A stretch of 38,959 nt of DNA from Pedobacter jejuensis (GTDB lineage Bacteria; Bacteroidota; Bacteroidia; Sphingobacteriales; Sphingobacteriaceae). The translations under genes were made by a program, and so were the position numbers. How positions within the stretch are numbered: the stretch's first letter is position 1; each line of letters opens with the position of its first letter. This document shows positions 32,582-38,959 of the stretch, one piece after another. The notes beneath the pieces were generated by a model that worked only from the letters and a program-made list of their open reading frames with translations, was not told where the DNA came from and did not search any database. Location of the stretch: the NCBI RefSeq assembly GCF_003725795.1, contig NZ_RBEE01000021.1, forward strand, positions 1 through 38,959, read 5' to 3'.

Positions 32582-33507
32582 ACTCAAGATACAATTAAAA
32601 TTTCTTAGACAGCGCTTTGAATATTTTACTCCTCATCGCTCAATAATATTTTTTTATTATTTTATAATGAATTAGGATTCAGCGCATGGTGACATTGGTA
32701 GATAAACCATATGATGTGAAAATCAAACCTAAAAAAGATCTTGATTTTCTGAAACTGATAGATTTAGAAGAATAATAACTATTACTGGTTCATCGCGTTA
32801 CTTAAAAATCAGTTTCCGCTACTCCTCAATTACATATAAATTAACATAAATAGGCATAAAATTACATGTAGGATTATCTATCCTAGTTTTTATTAAAGCG
32901 CTCTTACATTTTCCAGTTCTGAAACCTTAAAGGTCTTATGTCTATCATAAACGACGGAAAAGAGGTATACGAATCAGCTTCAGAAGCAACTGGAAGCATT
33001 GAACTAAAAGCTATATATCTAAATACGCAGTAGAAAGAAAAGCCTATGAAATGGAACTGAAAGCCCACCTGGCAATATACTATGGAGCGTCGAATATAAT
33101 TGAACACAGGATATTAAGCATATTACATACAGCCTGAATATATGTAAAAGAAGCATCAGCATTTAAGAGGATGCTTCGATACTTGTTGCTACAGAAATTG
33201 GAGAACAAGCTGCGATAGAAAAATATGATGCGATATCAAAAGAGCCGGCAACTCACGATGACCACCTTAATTTTCTTACCAAACAGCGCAATACATACAG
33301 AACTCAATATGTGTTAGAGATTTTGAGGCTTAGTTCTGAACCAAAAGGGTTACAAAATAGGAAGTCCAAAACATTTGACTTTTCATGTTGTTCTACCCAC
33401 ATCACTCATTTACATGCCTCCAAAAACCTTCTACCCTGATTAACGAATACCGGACACTTGAGGTGATAAACCCTTTATTATATAAAACAAATTACTAGGA
33501 TCGCCCT
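32582..33507. other. Degraded region with a small ORF and a pseudogene
   Basis: Apart from the DUF2383-like pseudogene at 32938-33439, there is a 29-codon frame at 32686-32775 (MVTLVDKPYDVKIKPKKDLD, ending FLKLIDLEE) that looks protein-like but is too short to judge. The other stretches hold no gene I can support. Confidence 0.4.
32938..33439 (+). pseudogene. Broken PA2169/DUF2383-family four-helix-bundle protein
   Basis: Fragments of one protein are spread over more than one frame. First is MSIINDGKEVYESASEATGS then IELKAIYLNT, ending at a TAG near 33032. Next, in another frame, is ERKAYEMELKAHLAIYYGAS, and then from 33167 EDASILVATEIGEQAAIEKYDAIS, followed by THDDHLNFLTKQRNTYR. Together these follow the order of helices in PA2169/DUF2383 proteins (N-D-x-x-x-x-Y-E-x-A; L-K-A; E-R-K-A-x-x-x-E-L; then E-x-G-E-x-A-A-x-x-Y). 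At least one frameshift and a central loss make it non-functional. The family is stress-related and rubrerythrin-like in fold; the exact role is unknown. Confidence 0.55.
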
Positions 33508-34398
33508 ATGAAAAAAGCCTATATAATTATGGCCCATAAGTACCCAACTCATCTCCATAGACTGGTTGATAGGCTGAATGACGGTTTTTCTCATTTTTTT
33601 ATTCATATAGACAGCAAATCGGACATGTCCCAATTTGATTCACTTAAAGAATATGGCGCCAGATTATTATTCATTGACCGATTCGATGCAAGATGGGGAA
33701 AATATGGAATTACCTTGCCTCTTCTCGAGGGTTTAAGGCAGATCAAAAGCTGTTCGGAAATCTTTGACAGGATAGTTGTGCTAAGCGGACAAGACTATCC
33801 AATTAAGAGCAATAAAGCAATTGATGATTTTTATCGGAATTCACCACATTCTATATTCATCAATTTCTTCCAGATCCCTAATTTAGAAAAGTGGCCCGGC
33901 AAAGACAGGGGCGGGCTGTACCGCTTTGATAAATATTATTTTGGTGACCGGTGGTACGAAATCCTATGCTCTAGAACAATCAACTTTTTATCCTCATATC
34001 TTAGATTTCTAAAGCGACGGATACCAAACCAGATGGCCCCATATGTAGGTTCGGCATGGATAACCTTGGACATGTATGCACTTGACTATATTTTGAAATT
34101 CAATGAAAAGTATCCAGAATATCTTCATTTTCACCGGAACACTTTCGTCGCAGATGAAGCATTTATACCTATGCTAATAGGTAATTCCACAGATGAGGAA
34201 CTGTTGTCTAGAATAGAAAATCGTGAGAAACATTTTATTCTATGGGAAAATGACCATAGTCCTCATCCAAAAACATTGCTAAAGTCGCACTTCGGAATCA
34301 TAACTCGATCAGTAGACCTGTTCGCAAGAAAATTCGACCAAAATGTTGATGCTGAAATACTTGACATAATCGATGAGCAAATCCTATTAAAAAATTAG
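33508..34398 (+). CDS. GT14-type beta-1,6-N-acetylglucosaminyltransferase-like protein
   Basis: This 296-aa protein resembles core-2/I-branching enzymes (GT14). The N-terminus K-A-Y-I-I-M-A-H-K-Y-P is followed by F-F-I-H-I-D-S-K-S-D, a W-G-K-Y segment, and the family motif V-V-L-S-G-Q-D-Y-P-I-K. S-A-W-I-T-L and the acidic F-V-A-D-E-A-F-I-P catalytic-site segment (Asp/Glu near 220) follow. There is no signal peptide, so it acts in the cytoplasm, presumably on a nucleotide-sugar and a lipid-linked glycan. It lies alone between degraded regions rather than in the EPS operon, so its link with that pathway is uncertain. Confidence 0.85.
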   Translation: MKKAYIIMAHKYPTHLHRLVDRLNDGFSHFFIHIDSKSDMSQFDSLKEYGARLLFIDRFDARWGKYGITLPLLEGLRQIKSCSEIFDRIVVLSGQDYPIKSNKAIDDFYRNSPHSIFINFFQIPNLEKWPGKDRGGLYRFDKYYFGDRWYEILCSRTINFLSSYLRFLKRRIPNQMAPYVGSAWITLDMYALDYILKFNEKYPEYLHFHRNTFVADEAFIPMLIGNSTDEELLSRIENREKHFILWENDHSPHPKTLLKSHFGIITRSVDLFARKFDQNVDAEILDIIDEQILLKN

Positions 34399-35250
34399 TA
34401 CGCTCAGTAATGGAGTTTAGAAATCGTAAATTCCACATGATGTTCCAAAAGACTGACTCGCTATTATTAATTGGCTAAATAGATGTTGATTGACCCTGCC
34501 ATAAAAAAAATGATTCTTTCATAAAACCCTATAAACTAATGAGGATACAATAATCAAGAATTGGTGTAATAGGGTCAATCTTAACTGGTTCAGCCAATTT
34601 AATGATAAATAAAATTTTACCTACTGCAAGCTTGGGTGGTATAGCGAATTTTTTAGATGACTTTAAAGATTATCTACTGATTCAGGGGGAGAATTGCTTA
34701 ACTATTATTTAGAAGGTGGAGCATATAATTGGGTATATCACTATTTGTCGTCTGACGCCTTTTCGCCGCTTGTAGATATGGGTGAAGATAAGGTGATTGC
34801 ATTTTATAACACAGATCCGTAATTTAATGACCCAATACAAGAGAACCAGTGTAAGACATTCAAGTCATCTTAGAAAAATTGTTAATTTTTTTGGAAAAGT
34901 ACTTTAATTAGGTTCGTTTTTCGAATATTAGGATAGCAGCAAAATATCGTTGAAGAAATCCTACAATTTATTTTCAAAGTTCACAATTAGTGTTCATTAA
35001 ACCTCTGGTATCAAACACCATATCAACAAACGGTGGAATTTTGACATACACGTTAACGCAATCCTTATTGCGTACAAAAATAAATCGTGACAATTTGTAT
35101 TTCAAAAAATTTTGTAACAGATTCTATAATATGTCAATCAGGAAACTTATTATAATAGATATCACTTAAAGCCATATTTAGTTTTTACCCTTCAAAATCC
35201 ACTATATTAATTGTAAATGTTTAATTTAGAATAATCAGCAGAATTACTTT
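34399..35250. other. Degraded region with an inverted-repeat pair
   Basis: Apart from the inverted repeat at 34469-34599, a protein-like stretch is read at about 34683-34821 (frame with ELLNYYLEGGAYNWVYHYLS and FSPLVDMGEDKVIAFYNTDP before a stop). It has no plausible start in frame and may be a decayed gene; I do not recognise the family. The last 350 bp are AT-rich and contain the promoter area of the next gene, with no clear motif. Confidence 0.4.
34469..34599. repeat. 29-bp imperfect inverted repeats, 131-bp unit
   Basis: Left arm AATTGGCT-N11-GATTGACCCT (34469-34497) and right arm AGGGTCAATC-N11-AGCCAATT (34571-34599) have identical spacing, with the outer 8 bp and inner 10 bp exactly complementary. 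The motif TTGACCCT resembles the TTGACCCC end motif of the IS21 element at the left of the window. It may be a MITE or the scar of an IS21-like element. Confidence 0.5.
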
Positions 35251-35997
35251 ATGAAAGAATATTTTAAATTCAGAGATCCTTTTGATAAAAGCCCCCATAA
35301 GTTTGAAATAGGTAATCCAATTAAATTTGATAGGAAAAAAGGCGATAACTTTTTCTTCAAAAAATTCTTCAGTCTTGAACCCGTAGAATATGCAAAATAC
35401 TATAAATTCCATCTTGATTGGTTTGTTCTTTATAATGACAATACCGAAAAAGAATTTTTTACGCATGTTTTAGACAAAATCGATGACCAAATTGCCCATT
35501 ATCATAAAAAAAGCATCACTGCTTTGGATACAATCAAGAGCCTCGATGCACTAAGAAAATTTAAAGATGTTGTTGGACACTTCGACAAATGGCACCTCAA
35601 AAAGGGCTTGGAAACAGTTGTTTCAGAAAAGGATATTGAGATATTAAAGCTTAAAAAAGAAATTCTATTGTTAAAAAAGCAAATCAAATTACTAAGCCGT
35701 TACGAGCCAGATCAGAAAATAAGACTGATGGATGGTAATCTAACACAATTGATAGATTTGATAAAGCAAATTCAGGAACTTGAAACCCCGGATGGTAAAA
35801 AGCTCGCTCGCTCACAATCCCAAAGCCCCTGGTATAAGATGATTGGCAGATACTTTCAGCATGGAGAAAGCGAAATTTCGCTTGAGACCCTTCGAAATTA
35901 CTTTCCTGCCAATAAAACCGGGAAGCTGATTAAAGGCTCTGATGTATCAGAATCCAACAAACTATTCAAAATCATACCGATTAACTCCAATCTATAA
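35251..35997 (+). CDS. Hypothetical protein of the mobilization module
   Basis: This 248-aa cytoplasmic protein has no known domain that I recognise. The middle (about residues 125-170) is a strongly charged coiled coil (EKDIEILKLKKEILLLKKQI). The C-terminal S-Q-S-P-W-Y-K-M-I-G-R-Y-F-Q-H-G-E-S-E-I-S segment looks like a conserved small domain. It occupies the place held by RteC-type regulators in Bacteroidota mobile elements, but the sequence match to RteC is weak. The following genes on the same strand (excisionase-like, mob) suggest an element-borne regulatory or DNA-processing role. Confidence 0.55.
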   Translation: MKEYFKFRDPFDKSPHKFEIGNPIKFDRKKGDNFFFKKFFSLEPVEYAKYYKFHLDWFVLYNDNTEKEFFTHVLDKIDDQIAHYHKKSITALDTIKSLDALRKFKDVVGHFDKWHLKKGLETVVSEKDIEILKLKKEILLLKKQIKLLSRYEPDQKIRLMDGNLTQLIDLIKQIQELETPDGKKLARSQSQSPWYKMIGRYFQHGESEISLETLRNYFPANKTGKLIKGSDVSESNKLFKIIPINSNL

Positions 35998-36100
35998 AAC
36001 AAAACGGTTTTGATTTGACCAAACCCATTAAGTGGTCATATAAAATGCCCTTTTCTGATTCAATTTCGTACTGGCAATGTCGCCAAAGTAATTGAATCTT

Positions 36101-36379
36101 ATGTCTATAGAAATTATGACCAAATCTGATTTGATGGATTTCAAATCAGATCTATTTAAAGAACTTAAAGCTTTTCTGGCTCCAGAAAAACCCACTGATA
36201 AAAAATGGCTTCGTAGCAACGAGGTCAGGAAATTATTGGGCATATCCCCTGGAACTCTTCAAACCCTTAGAAATAACGGAACGCTCAGTTTTACCAAAAT
36301 TGGCGGGACCATGTATTACAGCATGGAGGAAATCAACAAAGTCCTGCAGTTTCCAGAAACGTCTAATATTCTGAGATGA
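36101..36379 (+). CDS. Excisionase-like helix-turn-helix protein
   Basis: This 92-aa protein contains a MerR/HTH_17-type domain at about 35-90: K-K-W-L-R-S-N-E-V-R-K-L-L-G-I-S-P-G-T-L-Q-T-L-R-N-N-G-T-L, then the wing T-K-I-G-G-T-M-Y-Y. Such proteins in Bacteroidota elements act as excisionases or regulators of mobilization. The start at ATG 36101 (MSIEIMTKSD) is preferred to a TTG at 36092. The stop overlaps the next gene start by 4 bp. Confidence 0.85.
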   Translation: MSIEIMTKSDLMDFKSDLFKELKAFLAPEKPTDKKWLRSNEVRKLLGISPGTLQTLRNNGTLSFTKIGGTMYYSMEEINKVLQFPETSNILR

Positions 36380-36657
36380 AAATGGCTACACCATTAACAA
36401 TCTTCCTGTGCAAGGCAGCGGAAGACCATGTGATTTCGCCCATACATATCAGTCTCTTTACATCAATCGTTCAGTGCTGGGCAAGTGGTGGCCGGATGAA
36501 TCCGGTTGTAGTCACCAGGAAAAAACTAATGAGGATTTCAAAGATCAGATCAACCAGCACTTACCATAAGTGTATCACGGATTTATCCAGGTCAGGTTAC
36601 ATTACTTATCTGCCATCTTTCCATCCATCAGGTAGTTTGATTTTTTTAAATAAATGA
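36376..36657 (+). CDS. Small mobile-element protein (winged-helix-like)
   Basis: This 93-aa protein is of a type regularly found after the HTH_17 gene in Bacteroidota mobilizable elements. It has a conserved S-P-I-H-I-S-L-F-T-S-I-V-Q-C-W core and V-T-R-K-K-L-M-R-I-S-K-I-R-S-T-S-T-Y-H-K-C-I-T-D-L, which looks like a winged-helix DNA-binding unit. Its 4-bp overlap with the excisionase-like gene suggests co-translation. Its exact role is not known. Confidence 0.75.
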   Translation: MKMATPLTIFLCKAAEDHVISPIHISLFTSIVQCWASGGRMNPVVVTRKKLMRISKIRSTSTYHKCITDLSRSGYITYLPSFHPSGSLIFLNK

Positions 36658-36706
36658 TTTGTATGAACCGGTTTATTGAGAAAGGGTTTTTTAAAAACTT
36701 TGAGGG

Positions 36707-36764
36707 AGCAAGTTTATGTTTTTGTTACCACAAAAACCTTTTTCCCGGGGAAAAAGAACTTGCT
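36707..36764 (+). repeat. Three-stem inverted-repeat structure, oriT candidate
   Basis: AGCAAGTT (36707-36714) and AACTTGCT (36757-36764) enclose two adjacent hairpins: GTTTTTGT-TACC-ACAAAAAC (36718-36737) and CTTTTTCCC-G-GGGAAAAAG (36738-36756). All arms are perfect complements and only 3 nt are unpaired at the junction. The structure lies 50-160 bp before the first mob gene, where oriT sites of mobilizable elements sit. An RNA regulatory element is an alternative. Confidence 0.6.
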
Positions 36765-36823
36765 TTCCGCTCCCGATGGTCGCAGAAAGTGGCTGCCGCC
36801 ATAAAGACCTAAATAAGATTAGT

Positions 36824-37174
36824 ATGGAAATTCGACCAAAGAAAAAAGGTGGAAGACCACCAAAAAAAATAAAAAGACAAAGTATGGTCAGACTGCGGTT
36901 AACCATCTCTGAGCGATTTCTCCTGGAACAAAAATCAAAGCGAGCCGGAATGGGCATAAGTGATTTTATAAGGCATTCGGTAATGTCAGCCAAGGTAGCC
37001 ACCAGATTTGGTGAAGTGGAAATCTCTGCTCATAGGGTACTCGCAGGCATGGCAAACAATTTAAATCAGCTGACGAAAAAAGCCCATCAAATGGGCCTGC
37101 TGATTATGGCTAAGCGATGTCAGGATCTGATTTCGGAGATTGAAGATCATATGAAAACGATGAATGAATTATGA
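36824..37174 (+). CDS. MobC-like relaxosome accessory protein
   Basis: This 116-aa basic protein begins M-E-I-R-P-K-K-K-G-G-R-P-P-K-K, then a ribbon-helix-helix-type segment (V-R-L-R-L-T-I-S-E-R-F-L-L-E-Q-K-S) and the MobC-like region I-S-D-F-I-R-H-S-V, L-A-G-M-A-N-N-L-N-Q-L-T-K-K-A-H. Such proteins help the relaxase bind oriT. A longer frame from 36716 exists but would run through the inverted-repeat structure, so ATG 36824 is chosen. It overlaps the relaxase by 4 bp. Confidence 0.85.
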   Translation: MEIRPKKKGGRPPKKIKRQSMVRLRLTISERFLLEQKSKRAGMGISDFIRHSVMSAKVATRFGEVEISAHRVLAGMANNLNQLTKKAHQMGLLIMAKRCQDLISEIEDHMKTMNEL

Positions 37175-38106
37175 TTGGAAAAATAACATCGGGGAGGAAC
37201 TTCGCTGGCTGTGTTCGCTATGTTGTTCAAAAAGATACTGCCCGGGTATTGGAAGGCCTGGGCATCAGAACCACTGATGTTACCCGGATGATTGCAGACT
37301 TTAATTTTCAACGTTTGGCAAATCCGAAACTAACAAAGGCAGTTGGTCACATTTCTTTAAATTTCAGTGAACAGGACAAGGAAAAGCTCACAGACGAAAA
37401 AATGCTATACATGGCAAGGGAGTACCTAGATAGGATTGGCATTAAGGATACACAGGTGCTTTTTGTGCGACATGAAGATAAATCGCATCCGCATGTACAC
37501 CTTGTATATAACCGGGTCTCCAATTCTGGAAAAACCATATCGGATAAAAACCTATTCCAAAAAAACGCAAAGGTTTGCCGGGAGATGACCAAGCTGCATG
37601 GGTTGTTTTTTGCCTCTGGTAAAGAGCATGTAAACAGGAAGGCACTCACTGGAGCTGATAAGATTAAGTATCAGATTTTTGACCAAATCAAACTCGCTAA
37701 AGGGATCGCCGGAAACTGGAAAAAATTTGAGCAGGCGCTGAAAAAGCAGGGTATAGACATCATCTATAAATATAAAGCCAATACCCAAATGATTCAGGGG
37801 ATATCCTTTAGCAAGGATGGCTGTGTTTTTAAAGGCTCAGAGATTGACAGGTCGCTAAGTTATGGCAAGTTAAATTCTGAATTCGAGCTTAAAACATTAA
37901 AACAGTCCTATTACCCGGAGAGCCCAAGTGAGCATTCAGTCATCCAGAAACTGATTAACGATGTACCCTTCGAAAATACAGGAGATTCAGTACTTGGGGT
38001 TTTGCTGCAGCCCGGATTTCCGGCATCAAGTGAAGAACCGGAACCATATATCAAAAGGAAAAAGAAATCTCAGGGTAAAGATAAAAGCCAGGGAATGAGT
38101 AGATAA
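37171..38106 (+). CDS. Relaxase/mobilization nuclease
   Basis: This 311-aa protein carries the relaxase domain (PF03432 type) in its first about 150 residues. The histidine triad lies in H-E-D-K-S-H-P-H-V-H-L-V-Y-N-R (about residues 102-116), which coordinates metal; a catalytic Tyr is likely near the N-terminus (R-Y-V-V). The rest, including a basic Lys-rich tail (KRKKKSQGKDKS), may bind DNA. It should nick at oriT and pilot DNA to a recipient using a conjugation machinery supplied in trans, as no transfer genes are visible. It overlaps the MobC-like gene by 4 bp. Confidence 0.92.
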   Translation: MIGKITSGRNFAGCVRYVVQKDTARVLEGLGIRTTDVTRMIADFNFQRLANPKLTKAVGHISLNFSEQDKEKLTDEKMLYMAREYLDRIGIKDTQVLFVRHEDKSHPHVHLVYNRVSNSGKTISDKNLFQKNAKVCREMTKLHGLFFASGKEHVNRKALTGADKIKYQIFDQIKLAKGIAGNWKKFEQALKKQGIDIIYKYKANTQMIQGISFSKDGCVFKGSEIDRSLSYGKLNSEFELKTLKQSYYPESPSEHSVIQKLINDVPFENTGDSVLGVLLQPGFPASSEEPEPYIKRKKKSQGKDKSQGMSR

Positions 38107-38121
38107 CTAAATTGAGAGGAT

Positions 38122-38727
38122 ATGAAAACAATTGAGAATTCAATAGATAATCTAGAGCAGATTTTAGAAGCTTTGGCTTCACAGGGAAAGGATTTGGCCG
38201 ATGACATCAAGACATTAATCAATACCAAACCGGATGATAATTCAGATGAAATCGAAAGAATACTGCTCTCCTTAAACGATGTAAAGGCAAAACTTGATTT
38301 CGAGAATTTAAAAGCTATGTTGATGAGTTTAAACAGGAAAATAGAAAAAGTACCGTACATTATTCCAGTGACACATCACCATCATCTTGATAGAAGTAGT
38401 AAGGGTTTGGTTGTAGGCATATTTTCGGGTCTTTTATTTATTGCAGTTTTAACTGGATTAACCGCGTACCTACTGAATCGAAATGCCTCGCTGGCTTTGA
38501 ATAGTGATAAACTTTTATATTTAAGGGCTTATAATCCAGAATATTTGAACCGTGTGGATTTGGCATTTGTATCTGCAAGGGATAGTTTGGTTAAGGTAGC
38601 GGAGGAGAAGATAATTCACCTTAAGCAATTACAGGAAGCAGAACTAAGTTTAAAGAATAAAGAAGCGGAACTTAAGAAAGCAAGACTATTTAAACAAAAG
38701 CTGCAAAAAAGGAAGCCAAGCAAATAA
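38122..38727 (+). CDS. Membrane coiled-coil protein of the mobilization module
   Basis: This 201-aa protein has an N-terminal helical, acidic part (about 1-75), a single hydrophobic helix (G-L-V-V-G-I-F-S-G-L-L-F-I-A-V-L-T-G-L-T-A, about 95-117) and a C-terminal charged coiled coil (about 155-200, ending KKARLFKQKLQKRKPSK). It follows the relaxase by 15 bp, so it is likely the last gene of the mob operon. It may tether the relaxosome to the membrane or act in DNA transfer; this is inferred only from position and layout. Confidence 0.7.
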   Translation: MKTIENSIDNLEQILEALASQGKDLADDIKTLINTKPDDNSDEIERILLSLNDVKAKLDFENLKAMLMSLNRKIEKVPYIIPVTHHHHLDRSSKGLVVGIFSGLLFIAVLTGLTAYLLNRNASLALNSDKLLYLRAYNPEYLNRVDLAFVSARDSLVKVAEEKIIHLKQLQEAELSLKNKEAELKKARLFKQKLQKRKPSK

Positions 38728-38843
38728 AGATTATCGTTTGGCCGACCCACATTTGTGGCCTATCGAACGCCACCGCACATATCCCCGCAGTTCCGATTTT
38801 GCATTTACGGAATTTGTGTTTTGTGCAATAGAGGAGAAGCAAT

Positions 38844-38875
38844 TTAATTAGGGCGCTCGTTGCGCCCTTAATTAA
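38844..38875 (+). terminator. Hairpin downstream of the mob operon
   Basis: TTAATTAGGGCGC (38844-38856) pairs with GCGCCCTTAATTAA (38862-38875) with one bulged T and a TCGTT loop. Strong GC core, short T content after it. It lies 116 bp past the last mob gene. It could terminate the operon or mark the end of the module. A small hairpin CCACA-TT-TGTGG lies at 38747-38758. Confidence 0.55.
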
Positions 38876-38959
38876 TACCTGTTTAGCCCGCTGGCAATAA
38901 TGGGTTCAACCATTTTCCAAAAAAAGCGTAATTTCATGTCTTGAAGAGACGTCGTCTTT

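Noticed and set aside
35251..35997. RteC assignment for the first mob-module protein
   Set aside because: Position fits, but the sequence does not show the RteC family's typical segments well enough.
1..38959. CRISPR array
   Set aside because: No regularly spaced repeats were seen.

Overview
The window looks like chromosomal DNA of a low-GC Bacteroidota species, most likely Sphingobacteriaceae (Pedobacter or Mucilaginibacter type). The reasons are the absence of strong Shine-Dalgarno sites, a promoter of the Bacteroidota form TTTG-N19-TAnnTTTG before hipB, a head-GIN-domain protein, a Bacteroidota-type tyrosine integrase and a Bacteroidota-type mobilization module. The placement is inferred from protein and promoter character only; no rRNA or other taxonomic marker is present.

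Bases 1-14400 are an accessory island. It opens with the right part of an IS21-family element (end of istA, complete istB, repeated right terminus) that has cut off the 3' two thirds of a DNA adenine methylase gene. On the minus strand the methylase follows a two-transmembrane protein and a cupin-like protein, so the three probably formed one operon. Next come a secreted GIN-domain protein with its own terminator, a decayed HipB/HipA-type locus, and an AT-rich 18-bp hairpin.

The most interesting locus is 5131-8845: three tightly packed minus-strand genes encoding a 129-aa protein with a C-terminal Gly-Gly and a MoaD/ThiS-like tail, an 870-aa DUF4132 protein, and a ThiF/MoeB/E1-like adenylating enzyme. 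This has the form of a ubiquitin-like modifier, its activating enzyme and a large partner, with no E2 or JAB peptidase alongside. It is followed by an orphan AbiEi-like antitoxin, a metallophosphoesterase, an intact hipBA pair and a tyrosine recombinase. The same 43-bp operator occurs before hipB and before the metallophosphoesterase gene, which suggests that HipB controls both. A 3'-terminal tRNA fragment at 14380-14406 marks a probable attachment site.

Bases 14853-31523 form an exopolysaccharide locus. It contains gmd, an ECF sigma factor, a WecG-type glycosyltransferase and a WcaJ-type initiating phosphotransferase, facing a nine-gene minus-strand operon (Wza-like exporter, Wzc-like autokinase, Wzx flippase, five glycosyltransferases and a Wzy polymerase/ligase). 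A secreted beta-helix lipoprotein is divergent from wza. The set fits a Wzx/Wzy pathway: WcaJ primes the lipid, the glycosyltransferases build the repeat unit, Wzx flips it, Wzy polymerizes, and Wzc/Wza control length and export.

Bases 31600-35250 hold an OmpA-domain protein with a strong terminator, a small unknown protein, a broken PA2169/DUF2383-type gene, a GT14-type glycosyltransferase and degraded DNA with an inverted repeat. Bases 35251-38959 are a mobilization module: an unknown protein, an excisionase-like protein, a small replication/regulation-type protein, a MobC-like accessory protein, a relaxase and a membrane coiled-coil protein. A compact three-stem inverted-repeat structure just upstream of the mob genes is a good oriT candidate.
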